Translations under genes and position numbers: made by a program
Notes under the pieces: generated by a model
Seen by the model: only the letters and a program-made list of their open reading frames with translations
What the model was told of the DNA's origin: nothing
Databases searched by the model: none
In this document: piece after piece, positions 7,134 to 14,758 of the stretch
Numbering within the stretch: the first letter of the stretch is position 1
Layout of the letters: each line of letters opens with the position of its first letter
DNA from: Micromonospora sp. DSM 45708
Lineage (GTDB): Bacteria; Actinomycetota; Actinomycetes; Mycobacteriales; Micromonosporaceae
Length of the DNA: 64,000 nucleotides
Direction: 5' to 3'
Assembly (NCBI RefSeq): GCF_039566955.1
Contig: NZ_CP154796.1
Coordinates: forward strand, 2,666,001-2,730,000

Positions 7134-8848
7134 CAGCCACCCGCCTGTTCCCGGTCCAGCCGGGCGTCCCGGAACAGGGCGCCCCGCGCGGCCGACGCCC
7201 GGGGCGACGGCTCGTCCGGCAGCGCCGGCCACGGGCTCCGGTGTGCCGTGCCCGCTTCGGTCGTCCCGCTCGCACCGGCCGGCCGCCCCACCCCGGACGG
7301 TCGCCCCGCGCCGGCCCGGCCCGCGCCGGTCCCGTCCGGCAGGGCCGGCCACGGGTCGACCGGACGGCGCAGGTCCGCGTCGTGCGCCGTCGGCCCCGTC
7401 GCCGGGTGCGGTCCCCGCCACGACAGCGGCACCGGATACCCGCCGCCGCGTACCGGGTCGGGCCCGTCGACCGATCTCTGCGGTGTGCGGGAGAGCGGAC
7501 GCGCCGCCTCCGCGGGTCCGGCGGTGGCGTCGCCCGGCTCCCGGCCGCCACGACGGGAGCCGGCCGCCGCGTGTCGGCCCGGCGCCCGCGACCAGTCCGG
7601 CCCGCTCCCACCGGGTCCGTCCACCCGGTCCGTGTCCTGGTCGGGCCATCCCGCACGCCGTGCTCGCCGCCCCGACCGGTCGGCCCCGGTCGACCCGGCC
7701 GCGCGGGCCGACCCGGCTGCGGCGCTCGACCCGGGGATGCCGTCGTGACCGGGCGTGCCGCCGTTGCTCGATGTGGCGTGTCCCGGCGCGCTGCTCCGTT
7801 CCGGTGCGCCGGCCGAGCCTGCGGTGTCACCCGGCCATCCGGTGTCACCCGGCCATCCGGTGTCACCCGGCCATCCGGTGGCGGCCGATTGTGCGGCATC
7901 GTCGCGCCTCGGTGTGCCGGGACGTGTCGGGGCGCCGCCGCCGAATGCCGCTGAGGCTCCGGAAGCCGCCGCGTCAGGTGCGGCTGACCCGGTAGCCCGG
8001 AATCCGGCAGCGCGGAATCCGGCAGCGCGGAATCCGGCAGCGCGGAATCCGGCAGCGCGGAATCCGGCAGCGCGGAATCCGGCAGCGCGGGATCCGGCAT
8101 CCGCCGTGAGGCCGGAGGACACCGCCCCGGACGTGGCCCGGGACGCGGCCCGGGTCGGGTCGGCCCAGGCCGGCGGCAAGCCCCGGCCCGTCGGTTGCGT
8201 GCCGGCCGGACCCCGGCCCGTCGGCTCCCGGCCCGGTCCGGCGTTCGCCTCACTCGGAGCGGGGTACGACTCCCGGTCGGTCCACGCCGTCTCGCCGTCC
8301 GTGTCGGAGCCGATGTCCGCCGCGAAAGGTAAGCCGTGGGGCCACCGTCCACCGCCCCCCGTGCTGCCACGGGACGGGATGCCCGTCCCAACATTCGAGA
8401 GGCCCTGAAGATCTTGGTAGGAAGCGGCCCGCAGGGGGGCCATTTCGTACCGAGATCCCGCCGAGCCGAGCCGCCGGGAGTCGACGCCGCCGGTCAGGCG
8501 TGCCCGCCACCCCCGCCACCCCCGCCACACCCGGCCCCACCCCGTCCCGGCCCACGCGGCACGGTCGGTGATCAAGGAGTTCGGGTCGGTCGCGCGGTCG
8601 GAACCGACGCCAACTCCTTGATCATCGCCGGGGGGCGCGGGGTGGGGGAGGTCCCGGAGAAGGCCGGGGGCGTGGGCGGCCACCAGGCGGAGCCAGTGCT
8701 CGGGCGGCTCGCCGGGGCGGCGCGACGGCAGGGCCGCCGACGGCACGGTGGGCGCCCGGCGGGCGGCGGGCGGCGGGTCCGTGAGGCGGTCGGCGGTGGC
8801 CCGCAGCGCGCGGGCCAGCCGGTCACGCGGTCGCCGGGGCGGTCGCAC
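7133..8848 (-). CDS. Expanded repeat-rich protein at the Afp6/small spacer position of the eCIS operon
   Basis: A 571-residue protein in the slot where other eCIS loci encode a very small protein between tube and LysM genes. Residues ~1-70 ('PPEHWLRLVAAHAPGLLRDLPHP') and the extreme C-terminus ('PWPALPDEPSPRASAARGALFRDARLDRE') look conserved and functional. The middle ~430 residues are low-complexity Gly/Ala/Arg/Ser/Pro. They contain three TGWPGD units and six FRAAG units encoded by exact DNA tandem repeats, plus an in-frame 56-bp palindrome (bases 8569-8624). A GTG start at 8848 is supported by a GGAG box and overlaps the tube gene by 26 bases. I infer a short ancestral spacer protein inflated by repeat expansion and element insertion. 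Function is unknown. Confidence 0.6.
   Translation of the reverse strand: MRPPRRPRDRLARALRATADRLTDPPPAARRAPTVPSAALPSRRPGEPPEHWLRLVAAHAPGLLRDLPHPAPPGDDQGVGVGSDRATDPNSLITDRAAWAGTGWGRVWRGWRGWRARLTGGVDSRRLGSAGSRYEMAPLRAASYQDLQGLSNVGTGIPSRGSTGGGGRWPHGLPFAADIGSDTDGETAWTDRESYPAPSEANAGPGREPTGRGPAGTQPTGRGLPPAWADPTRAASRATSGAVSSGLTADAGSRAAGFRAAGFRAAGFRAAGFRAAGFRAAGFRATGSAAPDAAASGASAAFGGGAPTRPGTPRRDDAAQSAATGWPGDTGWPGDTGWPGDTAGSAGAPERSSAPGHATSSNGGTPGHDGIPGSSAAAGSARAAGSTGADRSGRRARRAGWPDQDTDRVDGPGGSGPDWSRAPGRHAAAGSRRGGREPGDATAGPAEAARPLSRTPQRSVDGPDPVRGGGYPVPLSWRGPHPATGPTAHDADLRRPVDPWPALPDGTGAGRAGAGRPSGVGRPAGASGTTEAGTAHRSPWPALPDEPSPRASAARGALFRDARLDREQAGG
7825..7878. repeat. Tandem repeat, 3 x 18 bp
   Basis: Three identical 18-base units of the form TGTCACCCGGCCATCCGG lie head to tail inside the spacer-protein gene. 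On the coding strand they encode three Thr-Gly-Trp-Pro-Gly-Asp units. Confidence 0.95.
8001..8099. repeat. Tandem repeat, six 15-bp units plus a partial unit
   Basis: Six exact copies of AATCCGGCAGCGCGG are followed by a diverging partial copy. The unit length keeps frame and encodes Phe-Arg-Ala-Ala-Gly repeats on the minus strand. Absence of third-position drift indicates recent slippage expansion. Confidence 0.95.
8569..8624. repeat. Dispersed palindrome (TGATCAAGGAGTT family) inside a coding region
   Basis: Perfect 13-base inverted arms (TGATCAAGGAGTT at 8569-8581 and its complement at 8612-8624) with a partly self-complementary core. The same arms occur at 57474-57532 and a diverged version at 55807-55865, where they sit at gene ends. 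Here the element lies in frame within the spacer-protein gene and encodes 'DQGVGVGSDRATDPNSLI' on the minus strand. Confidence 0.95.
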
Positions 8849-9305
8849 TGCCGGACTCCAGCTCCAGGCCCTCGTACGCCAGGGTCAGCGCCTCGATGGC
8901 GATCTCCTGGGAGAGGGTGTTCAGGTGGGCGCCCCGCCACCGGGTCGGCCAGGCGTTGATCATGTTCCAACGCAGCACCTCGGCGGTGCCGGCCGGGTCG
9001 AGCAGCACCACGGAGACGTTGCGCCGGTTGACCGTGCCCTTCGCCGCCGCGTTCACCCAGTCCCACAGCTCCCGGGCGTTGGTCAGGCCGAAGTGGAGCG
9101 TCACCGGGGCGTACTCGACCTGCCCGGGGACGGCGCGGATGCGCTCGTTGCCGGCCTCCCGGTACGCCAGCGACGGTATCGCCACCTCGAAGCCGCTGAC
9201 CTCGGTGAAGTGCCCGTTGGTGATGCCGTTGATGAGCAGCTTGAAGTGGTACGCCCGGTACGGGTCGACGGGCGCGCCCGGCTGCGGGGTGGCCGTGGTC
9301 GGCAT
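8823..9305 (-). CDS. Contractile injection system inner tube protein (gp19-like)
   Basis: A 160-residue protein starting 'MPTTATPQPGAPVDPYRAYHFKLLINGITNGHFTEVSGFEV', the typical opening of T4 gp19/Afp1-type tube proteins. It continues with 'VTLHFGLTNARELWDWVNAAAKGTVNRRNVSVVLLDPAG' and 'RWNMINAWPTRWRGAHLNTLSQEIAIEALTLAYEGLEL'. The length matches the family. It polymerises as hexameric rings into the inner tube pushed out on contraction. Only one tube paralogue is visible; many eCIS loci have two. It lies 1 base downstream of the sheath stop. Confidence 0.92.
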   Translation of the reverse strand: MPTTATPQPGAPVDPYRAYHFKLLINGITNGHFTEVSGFEVAIPSLAYREAGNERIRAVPGQVEYAPVTLHFGLTNARELWDWVNAAAKGTVNRRNVSVVLLDPAGTAEVLRWNMINAWPTRWRGAHLNTLSQEIAIEALTLAYEGLELESGSATAPATA

Positions 9306-9306
9306 G

Positions 9307-10533
9307 TCAGCCTCCGATCGTCTCGGTCTCGGTGCCGCCGGCCCACTGGCTCAGCTTGAACACCACGAACTCGGCGGGCTTGACCACCGCGATGCCGATG
9401 TGCGCCACCACCATCCCGGCGTCGCGCACGTCGGCCGAGTTGGTCTCCTCGTCGCACTTGACGAAGAACGCCTCCTCCGGCGTGCGGCCGAGCAGCGCGC
9501 CGTCACGCCACACCCGGGTCAGGAACGCGCCGATGTCGCGCCGGATGGAGCGCCACAGCGTGAAGTCGTTCGGCTCGAACACCATCCACCGGGTGCCGTT
9601 GGCGATGGCCTGCTCGATGGAGATGGCGAGCCGCCGCACGTTCAGGTAGCGCCACTCGCTGGCCTCGGCGGCGAGCGTACGGGCGCCCCAGAGGCGGATG
9701 CCCTCGCCGGCGAAGAACCGGATCACGTTGACGCCCTTGGGGTTGAGCACGTCGTGCTCCGGCCGGGTCACCCGGTACGCCAGGTCCACCGCGCCGCGTA
9801 CCGGCTCGTTGGCCGGCGCCTTGTGCACGCCGCGCAGCGCGTCCGTGCGGGCCCAGATGCCGGCCACGTGCCCGCTCGGCGGGGTGAGCACCAGGTCGCC
9901 GCCGAGCGGGTCGCGGACCCGGATCCAGGGGAAGTAGAAGGTGGCGAAGTCGGACTGCCGGGGCCGGTCGCCGCCGGTGCCGGGCGCGTCGTCGTCACTG
10001 TCCTTCGGCGTACCCTCGGCGGGTTTGCCGGTGGTGGGCTTGCCGGGCGTGGCGACCCGGGTGAGCCGGGAGACGTCGGTGACCTCGGGCGGCGGGTCGC
10101 AGATCGCCACCATGGTGCGCAGCCGCTCGGCGGTGCTGATCAGCGCCTCGTGCGACACCGGGTCGTGGTAGCCGGGCGCGGCCAGGATGGCGATCTCGTC
10201 GATCGCCTCCAGCAGTTGCAGGCCGCCGCGCCGCCCACCGGTGCCGGTGAGTTGGCCGCCCTCGCCGACGTTGACCACCCAGCACCGGGTGCCGCCGTTG
10301 TCCAGGAAGCCGAAGACGGCCCGGGCCAGCGGGGTGCTCTCCAGGTGCTCGCCGTCGGCGTAGAGCCGCAGGAACTCGGTCCAGCTGTTGACCGCCAGCG
10401 GGCGGTCGACGTGGGCGGTGCGGTCCGGCGCGACCCCGACGAAAGCGGCCGTGCTGGTGCCGACCGGGCCGATGGGGCGGGCCCCGGAGGGCACCTCCTC
10501 GACGTAGATGCCGGGGGAGAAGTAGGTGGGCAT
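9307..10533 (-). CDS. Contractile tail sheath protein
   Basis: A 408-residue protein that begins 'MPTYFSPGIYVEEVPSGARPIGPVGTSTAAFVGVAP', the diagnostic sheath N-terminus. It ends with the conserved C-terminal arm region ('ADVRDAGMVVAHIGIAVVKPAEFVVFKLSQW') that makes the handshake contacts between sheath rings. The central region contains a charged low-complexity insertion near residues 160-190 ('PTTGKPAEGTPKDSDDDAP'). A strong GGAGG box precedes the ATG. A single sheath gene is present, directly upstream of the tube gene, as in actinobacterial eCIS operons. Confidence 0.95.
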   Translation of the reverse strand: MPTYFSPGIYVEEVPSGARPIGPVGTSTAAFVGVAPDRTAHVDRPLAVNSWTEFLRLYADGEHLESTPLARAVFGFLDNGGTRCWVVNVGEGGQLTGTGGRRGGLQLLEAIDEIAILAAPGYHDPVSHEALISTAERLRTMVAICDPPPEVTDVSRLTRVATPGKPTTGKPAEGTPKDSDDDAPGTGGDRPRQSDFATFYFPWIRVRDPLGGDLVLTPPSGHVAGIWARTDALRGVHKAPANEPVRGAVDLAYRVTRPEHDVLNPKGVNVIRFFAGEGIRLWGARTLAAEASEWRYLNVRRLAISIEQAIANGTRWMVFEPNDFTLWRSIRRDIGAFLTRVWRDGALLGRTPEEAFFVKCDEETNSADVRDAGMVVAHIGIAVVKPAEFVVFKLSQWAGGTETETIGG

Positions 10534-10548
10534 CGGTCCTCCTCGGAG

Positions 10549-11232
10549 TCAGGCGGGGGCGGGCACGACGATCAGGGCGTCGGCGGCCGGGTCGAACTCG
10601 GCGGTGTGCACGCGCCCCCGACCGATCAGCCGGATCCGTACCGGACGGTTCGGGGTGTCGGGATCGTGCGGCACGCCGACCAGCCGGAACCGGCCGGCGG
10701 TGTCGGTCTCGGTGGCCTGCGCGGTGCCGACCAGCTCCACCCGCATCGCGGCGAGCGGCTGGTCCTGCGGCCCGACCACCCGGCCGTCGAGCGTGCGCAT
10801 GCCGAGCTGCCGTAGCCGCAGCGGCTGGCGCACCGGCGGCGCGGTCGGCGCCGGCCGGTCGATCCGGGCCGGCACGTCGAGCAGCAGCGCCGGCCGGGGC
10901 GGCACGCCGAACGCCCGCCACAGCGCCGGGTCGCCGGCGGCCAGCACCAGCTCCGCCCGGCCGGTCCCGCTGGTGGCGGCGGCGAGCACCCGGTCCAGCG
11001 CCGGCACCGCCGCCGGCCCGCCGCCGCTGACCAGCAGCCGGACCACGAAGCGGTACGGCTCGCGCGCCGCGCCGCCGGCCGCGGTCTGCCGGGCCGGCCG
11101 CAGCTCCAGCGGCCAGACCGTGAGCCCGCCGGCCGGGTCGTCGTGGGGCGGGCCGACCGGGACGGGCTCACCCGCCGTCCCGGTCAGCCAGGCCGCGACG
11201 TCCGCGACGGCCGCCTCGATGGCGCCGGTCAT
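10549..11232 (-). CDS. DUF4255-like eCIS protein with carboxypeptidase-regulatory-like domain
   Basis: A 227-residue protein. The N-terminal ~130 residues ('MTGAIEAAVADVAAWLTGTAG', 'YRFVVRLLVSGGGPAAVPALDRVLAAA') resemble the DUF4255/Pvc16 N-terminal domain, thought to act as the tail terminator or cap. The C-terminal ~80 residues ('GRVVGPQDQPLAAMRVELVGTAQATETDTAGRFRLVGVPHD') form a carboxypeptidase-regulatory-like beta-sandwich. The ATG overlaps the stop of the membrane HExxH gene as ATGA and lies 15 bases from the sheath gene. I infer a capping or length-termination role from family and context. Confidence 0.7.
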   Translation of the reverse strand: MTGAIEAAVADVAAWLTGTAGEPVPVGPPHDDPAGGLTVWPLELRPARQTAAGGAAREPYRFVVRLLVSGGGPAAVPALDRVLAAATSGTGRAELVLAAGDPALWRAFGVPPRPALLLDVPARIDRPAPTAPPVRQPLRLRQLGMRTLDGRVVGPQDQPLAAMRVELVGTAQATETDTAGRFRLVGVPHDPDTPNRPVRIRLIGRGRVHTAEFDPAADALIVVPAPA

Positions 11233-11837
11233 CGCGGCGGCGTCCCCTGGATCCGGTACGCGATGGCCTCGTTCCAGACGTGCGGGTAGACGCCGATCTC
11301 GAAGTAGCGGGTGAAGCGGTTGATCGGCGCGTTGGTGTGGTCGTGCCAGAGCAGCCACACCGGGGCGACGGTGAACAGCACGTAGTTGAGCGCGACCAGT
11401 GGCAGGTAGAGCGGGCCGAGCAGCCGGGCCTGGAACACGTGCACGTCCTCGTGCCGTTGGATGCCGGGGCTGGACCCGGCGCAGACCGTGCCGATGGTGG
11501 TGGCGTAGCGGGGCGAGACGCCCTCGACCACGTTGACCCGGCCGCTGCCGGCCGAGGCGGCCCGGTCGAGCTGGTGGCCGACGACCAGGTGCAGGGCCAG
11601 GTAGAGCGCCCCGGCGAACGTGTTGAGCAGGCTCCAGGTGTGGTCGACCACGAAGCGGAGGACGCCCTTCGCGTCGGCGCCGTAGGTGCCGGCCGAGGCG
11701 GTCGCCCAGCCGAAGGGCGCGCCGACGAGCAGCCCGACGACGGCGCCGACCAGCAGGCCGACGGTGCCGGCGGCGGCCTGCCCGAGCACCGCGCCGAAGA
11801 CGATCTGCGCGGCGGCGCTGAGGATGCCGAAGACCAT
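11229..11837 (-). CDS. Membrane protein with HExxH motif, eCIS operon
   Basis: A 202-residue protein. Residues ~1-45 form a glycine-zipper-like hydrophobic hairpin ('AAAGTVGLLVGAVVGLLVGAPFGWA'). Two more hydrophobic stretches follow at ~70-88 and ~138-165. Residues 129-133 read His-Glu-Asp-Val-His within 'RHEDVHVFQARLLGPLYLP', a zincin-type HExxH followed by a membrane segment, with a possible third ligand in 'VWNEAIAYR'. This resembles integral-membrane proteins with an HExxHxxQ..LGPLYL pattern; catalytic activity is not established. It is the second gene of the operon, 14 bases after a holin-sized protein, and is coupled to the DUF4255-like gene. Confidence 0.65.
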   Translation of the reverse strand: MVFGILSAAAQIVFGAVLGQAAAGTVGLLVGAVVGLLVGAPFGWATASAGTYGADAKGVLRFVVDHTWSLLNTFAGALYLALHLVVGHQLDRAASAGSGRVNVVEGVSPRYATTIGTVCAGSSPGIQRHEDVHVFQARLLGPLYLPLVALNYVLFTVAPVWLLWHDHTNAPINRFTRYFEIGVYPHVWNEAIAYRIQGTPPR

Positions 11838-11851
11838 GACGGTCACCTCTC

Positions 11852-12187
11852 TCAGACCCAGGAGCGGACGAAGCGGGGCTCGCGCCCCTGGGCGAGCTGG
11901 GTGGGCGTCGCCTGCCGGTTGCCCGGGGGCAGCTGGTTGACGCCGAGCGCGGCGGAGAAGACGACCAGACCGTTGAAGAACGCGATGATCCACTTCTCCG
12001 GACCGGCGGCGTCGGCGAACGCGGCGGTCAGGTACGACAGCAGGAGCGCGAAGCCCAGTGCGATCCACTTGCGCGCCTTGTCGCCGCTCGGCCCGATGAG
12101 GCCGCCGATGACGTTGGTGGCGAGCAGGGTGGCGGCGCTGGCGCCGGTGAGGCTGCCCAGGGCGGCCCAGGTGAAGAGATCGTTCAC
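11852..12187 (-). CDS. Small membrane protein at head of eCIS operon
   Basis: A 111-residue protein, GTG start at 12185-12187 preceded by AAAGGGGG. It has about three hydrophobic segments ('AATLLATNVIGGLIG', 'WIALGFALLLSYLTAAFADAAG', 'WIIAFFNGLVVFSAALGVNQL') and a polar C-terminus. Size and topology recall holins or small phage membrane proteins, but no motif allows a firm name. It is the first cistron of the injection-system operon; the 214 bases upstream (12,188-12,401) hold GC-rich direct repeats and presumably the operon promoter. Confidence 0.6.
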   Translation of the reverse strand: MNDLFTWAALGSLTGASAATLLATNVIGGLIGPSGDKARKWIALGFALLLSYLTAAFADAAGPEKWIIAFFNGLVVFSAALGVNQLPPGNRQATPTQLAQGREPRFVRSWV

Positions 12188-12401
12188 GGCGATCCCCCTT
12201 TTCGACGGTGCGGTGGTGCGGTCTCGGGTGGGATGGTGCGGCGGTCACGGGTGCCCGCCCCGGTCGGTGGTGGCGCACCGGCGGGGTGCCGCCGGTCGGT
12301 CGGTCGCGGCCCGTCGGCCCGGAGGTCGTCGGCGCGGTTGGTGGGAACCGGGCGGCCGGCGCGGCCGGGAGGTCCCGGGCCGGCCGGCGCGGCCGGGAGA
12401 C

Positions 12402-13208
12402 TCAGGTCGGCCGGTCGGCCGGGGGCGTCGGCGCGGTCGGTCCGGCCGGCGCGGGGGCGGGTGCGGACGGCGTTTCCGCCGGGACCGCCGGGCCGCCCCG
12501 GGAACGGCGCAGCAGCAGGACGATCACCACGGCGACGACCAGCAGCAGCGCGACCGCGCCGGCGACCAGCGGCAGCCAGGGCAGGGAACCGTCACCGGTC
12601 ACGGCGGCGGCAGCGGTGGTGGCCGGCGGTGGCGGCGCCTCGGCGACGGCCCGCAACTCGGCCGGCTTGGGCTGGTTGGCGACGACCTTCCAGCTCACCG
12701 AGCGTCCGTTGACCGTGCCGTTGCTGTCGAGCACCCGACCGGGAAACGTCACGGAGATCTCGAACGCCATCAAGGTCATGAAGGCCTGCTGATTCCGTGG
12801 ATCCTGTTCGGCCACCTTTCCGCCGTATTTCTTCGGGTCCAGCGGAAGGGAGAAGCGATAGAGATCGCCGTCCCGGACAAGATTCACGCTCTCGCTGGTG
12901 AATTGTGACAGCGGTGTTTTCCGGTAGGTGATCTGGATGCCGTAGAAGTTGGCGTCCTCGTATCGGCTCTCCGTGCCGGCGGGAAGCGTGGGAATGTTCT
13001 GCCGCAGTTCGGCGAAGGCCGCCGCGACGTCCGGGTTGCGCTGCGTGAGCACGGACTTCTCGGCGGTCAGCAGGAGCTGGCCGGAGACCGTGTCGTCGGT
13101 GCTCACGGTCAACCCGAGGTGGAGCTGCATGCATCCGCTCAGCGTCGCCACGAGGGCGAGACACACCGCGAGGCGGAATGCCCGGCTGCGGCGGAGTCTC
13201 GTATTCAT
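12402..13208 (-). CDS. LppM-like lipoprotein
   Basis: A 268-residue protein. The N-terminal signal peptide has a lipobox (Leu-Ser-Gly-Cys near residue 26), so the mature protein should be lipid-anchored. The body (~27-190; 'LHLGLTVSTDDTVSGQLLLTAEKSV', 'QITYRKTPLSQF', 'DGDLYRFSLPLDP') matches the LppM domain family. A C-terminal membrane helix follows ('WLPLVAGAVALLLVVAVVIVLLL'), then a Pro/Ala-rich tail. Bases 12,780-13,200 have visibly lower GC and more A/T third positions than the neighbours, which could mark a different history. It stands alone downstream of the eCIS promoter region. Confidence 0.75.
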   Translation of the reverse strand: MNTRLRRSRAFRLAVCLALVATLSGCMQLHLGLTVSTDDTVSGQLLLTAEKSVLTQRNPDVAAAFAELRQNIPTLPAGTESRYEDANFYGIQITYRKTPLSQFTSESVNLVRDGDLYRFSLPLDPKKYGGKVAEQDPRNQQAFMTLMAFEISVTFPGRVLDSNGTVNGRSVSWKVVANQPKPAELRAVAEAPPPPATTAAAAVTGDGSLPWLPLVAGAVALLLVVAVVIVLLLRRSRGGPAVPAETPSAPAPAPAGPTAPTPPADRPT

Positions 13209-13599
13209 GCGTTCAGTGTGGGCGGTCGGGGCGGGCTCGGCAGTCAGCGATCAGCCGCCGATTTGTCGCCGATCTTACCGGCCCCCGCTCCCCTTCGGAC
13301 GACCCCGAAAACGTACGCGATCGATATCCTGAAAGGTTGTCACTCCGCCTTTCCCGGCGCCGGCTCCGCCGACGTGATCCAGAAGACCGGAATGCCCGCG
13401 ACCACCAGCGGCCCGGCCGGCGCGCCGGCCGGGCCGCTCCCGCGTCGCCCAGGGTCGACCACACCCGATGCGTCGATCTTGCGGGTTCCGCCCCGACAAA
13501 CCGGGTGAACGACCCGAAGCGCGGGCCGGAACCGCAAGATCGCGACGCGGGATGCGGGCCGGTCCCGCAGGATAGGGGCCGGGTGGGACGGGAGGCGGG
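13209..13599. other. 391-bp intergenic region with palindrome
   Basis: No convincing gene. It holds the upstream region of the lipoprotein gene, including an AT-richer stretch near 13,310-13,345, and a long inverted repeat of the GATCTTGCGG family at 13,473-13,543. Possible reading frames here are short and lack family resemblance. Confidence 0.6.
13473..13543. repeat. Dispersed inverted repeat, GATCTTGCGG family
   Basis: Arms CGATCTTGCGGGTTCCG and CGGAACCGCAAGATCG (one-base bulge) are separated by ~36 bases. A second element with the same arm core is at 19,179-19,228. Confidence 0.85.
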
Positions 13600-14748
13600 A
13601 TGGGCGGGGTACGCGGTGGCCGGCGGCGGAGCGCGGCGGCGGTGCGGGCGGCGGCCGGGCGGCTGCGGCGGGGCTGGTTGCCGGTGGTCGAGGCGACGCT
13701 CGCCGCCACCGTCGCCTGGATGCTCGCCACCCGGTTGGTCGGGCACCCGCAGCCGTTCTTCGCGCCCGCCGCCGCGCTGATCGTGCTCGGTCAGGCGCGG
13801 GGCCAGCGGATGCGCCGGGCGGTCGAGGTGGTGCTCGGCGTGGCCGCCGGCGTGCTCGTCGCCGACCTGGTGGTGCAGGCGCTGGGTCCCCGCACCACCT
13901 GGACGGTGTTCACCGTCATCCTGCTCACCGTCGCGCTGGCGGTGGCGGTCGGGGCCAGCTCGGTCACCGTGGTGCAGGCCGCGGTCTCCGCGCTCTACCT
14001 GGTGGTGGTCTCGCCGCCGACCGAGGCGCTGATCCCGTTCCGGTTCGTCGACGCGCTGATCGGCGGCGCGGTGGCGGTGGTCGCCAGTCAGCTCGTCGAC
14101 GCCCGTCGGCCGCTCGCCCCGCTGGTGGCCGAGTTCCGGCACACGTTCGCGGAGCTGGCCGGCGTGCTCGACGAGATCGCCGACGCGCTCGACCACGCCG
14201 ACGACGAGGCCGCGCTGGCCGCGCTGGAACGGGCCCGGCAGGCCGACGCCGGGGTGGACCGCCTGCGGGACGCGGTCCAGGCCGCCGGCGAGGCGCTCCG
14301 GCTGAATGTCCGGCGTCGCCGGCACCTCGGCCGGCTGCGCTCCGTGGCCGGTTCGATCCGGCAGATCGACTACGCGGTGCGCAACGTGCGCGTGCTGGCC
14401 CGGGCCGCGGTCACGGTCACCCGCGGCGACGCGCCCGTCCCGACCGACCTGGGCGCCGCCGTCCGCACGCTGGCCGACGCCGTCCGCGCGGCCGGCGACG
14501 CGCTCGCCGCCGACCTGGGCGGGCAGGAGGAGGTCGCCGACGGGCACGCCGCCCGGGCGGACACGGCGGCGCTGGCGGCGGTGCGGTCGGTCGGCCGGCT
14601 CTTCGCCGCCGGTCCGACGCTGCCGCTCGCGCTGATCATCGGGCCGGTCCGGGCCACCGCCATCGACCTGCTGCGCGGCGTGGGTGTGGACGACGACGCG
14701 ACGGTGCTCGGCCGGGTCGACGCGGCGGTCACCGGGCCGGAGCGCTGA
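13600..14748 (+). CDS. FUSC family transporter-like membrane protein
   Basis: A 382-residue protein. Several hydrophobic helices fill residues ~30-165 ('VEATLAATVAWMLATRLVGHPQPFFAPAAALIVLGQARGQRM', 'VVLGVAAGVLVADLVV', 'VFTVILLTVALAVAVGASS', 'ALIGGAVAVVASQLV'), matching the FUSC/aromatic-acid exporter fold. A cytosolic, coiled-coil-like helical domain follows ('EFRHTFAELAGVLDEIADALDHADDEAALAALERA'). The likely role is efflux of an unknown, perhaps aromatic, substrate. It is monocistronic and convergent with the LacI gene. Confidence 0.8.
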   Translation: MGGVRGGRRRSAAAVRAAAGRLRRGWLPVVEATLAATVAWMLATRLVGHPQPFFAPAAALIVLGQARGQRMRRAVEVVLGVAAGVLVADLVVQALGPRTTWTVFTVILLTVALAVAVGASSVTVVQAAVSALYLVVVSPPTEALIPFRFVDALIGGAVAVVASQLVDARRPLAPLVAEFRHTFAELAGVLDEIADALDHADDEAALAALERARQADAGVDRLRDAVQAAGEALRLNVRRRRHLGRLRSVAGSIRQIDYAVRNVRVLARAAVTVTRGDAPVPTDLGAAVRTLADAVRAAGDALAADLGGQEEVADGHAARADTAALAAVRSVGRLFAAGPTLPLALIIGPVRATAIDLLRGVGVDDDATVLGRVDAAVTGPER

Positions 14749-14758
14749 CCGCCACCGC

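Noticed and set aside
4455..7748. Long plus-strand frame across the eCIS operon
   Set aside because: Antisense to clear VgrG-like, LysM and spacer genes; the translation is low complexity with no motif.
8001..8099. CRISPR-like array
   Set aside because: The units are directly adjacent 15-bp copies with no spacers, in frame within a coding region.
1..12187. Prophage
   Set aside because: Only tail/baseplate functions are present. There is no integrase, terminase, portal or capsid in the window, and the gene order matches extracellular contractile injection systems.
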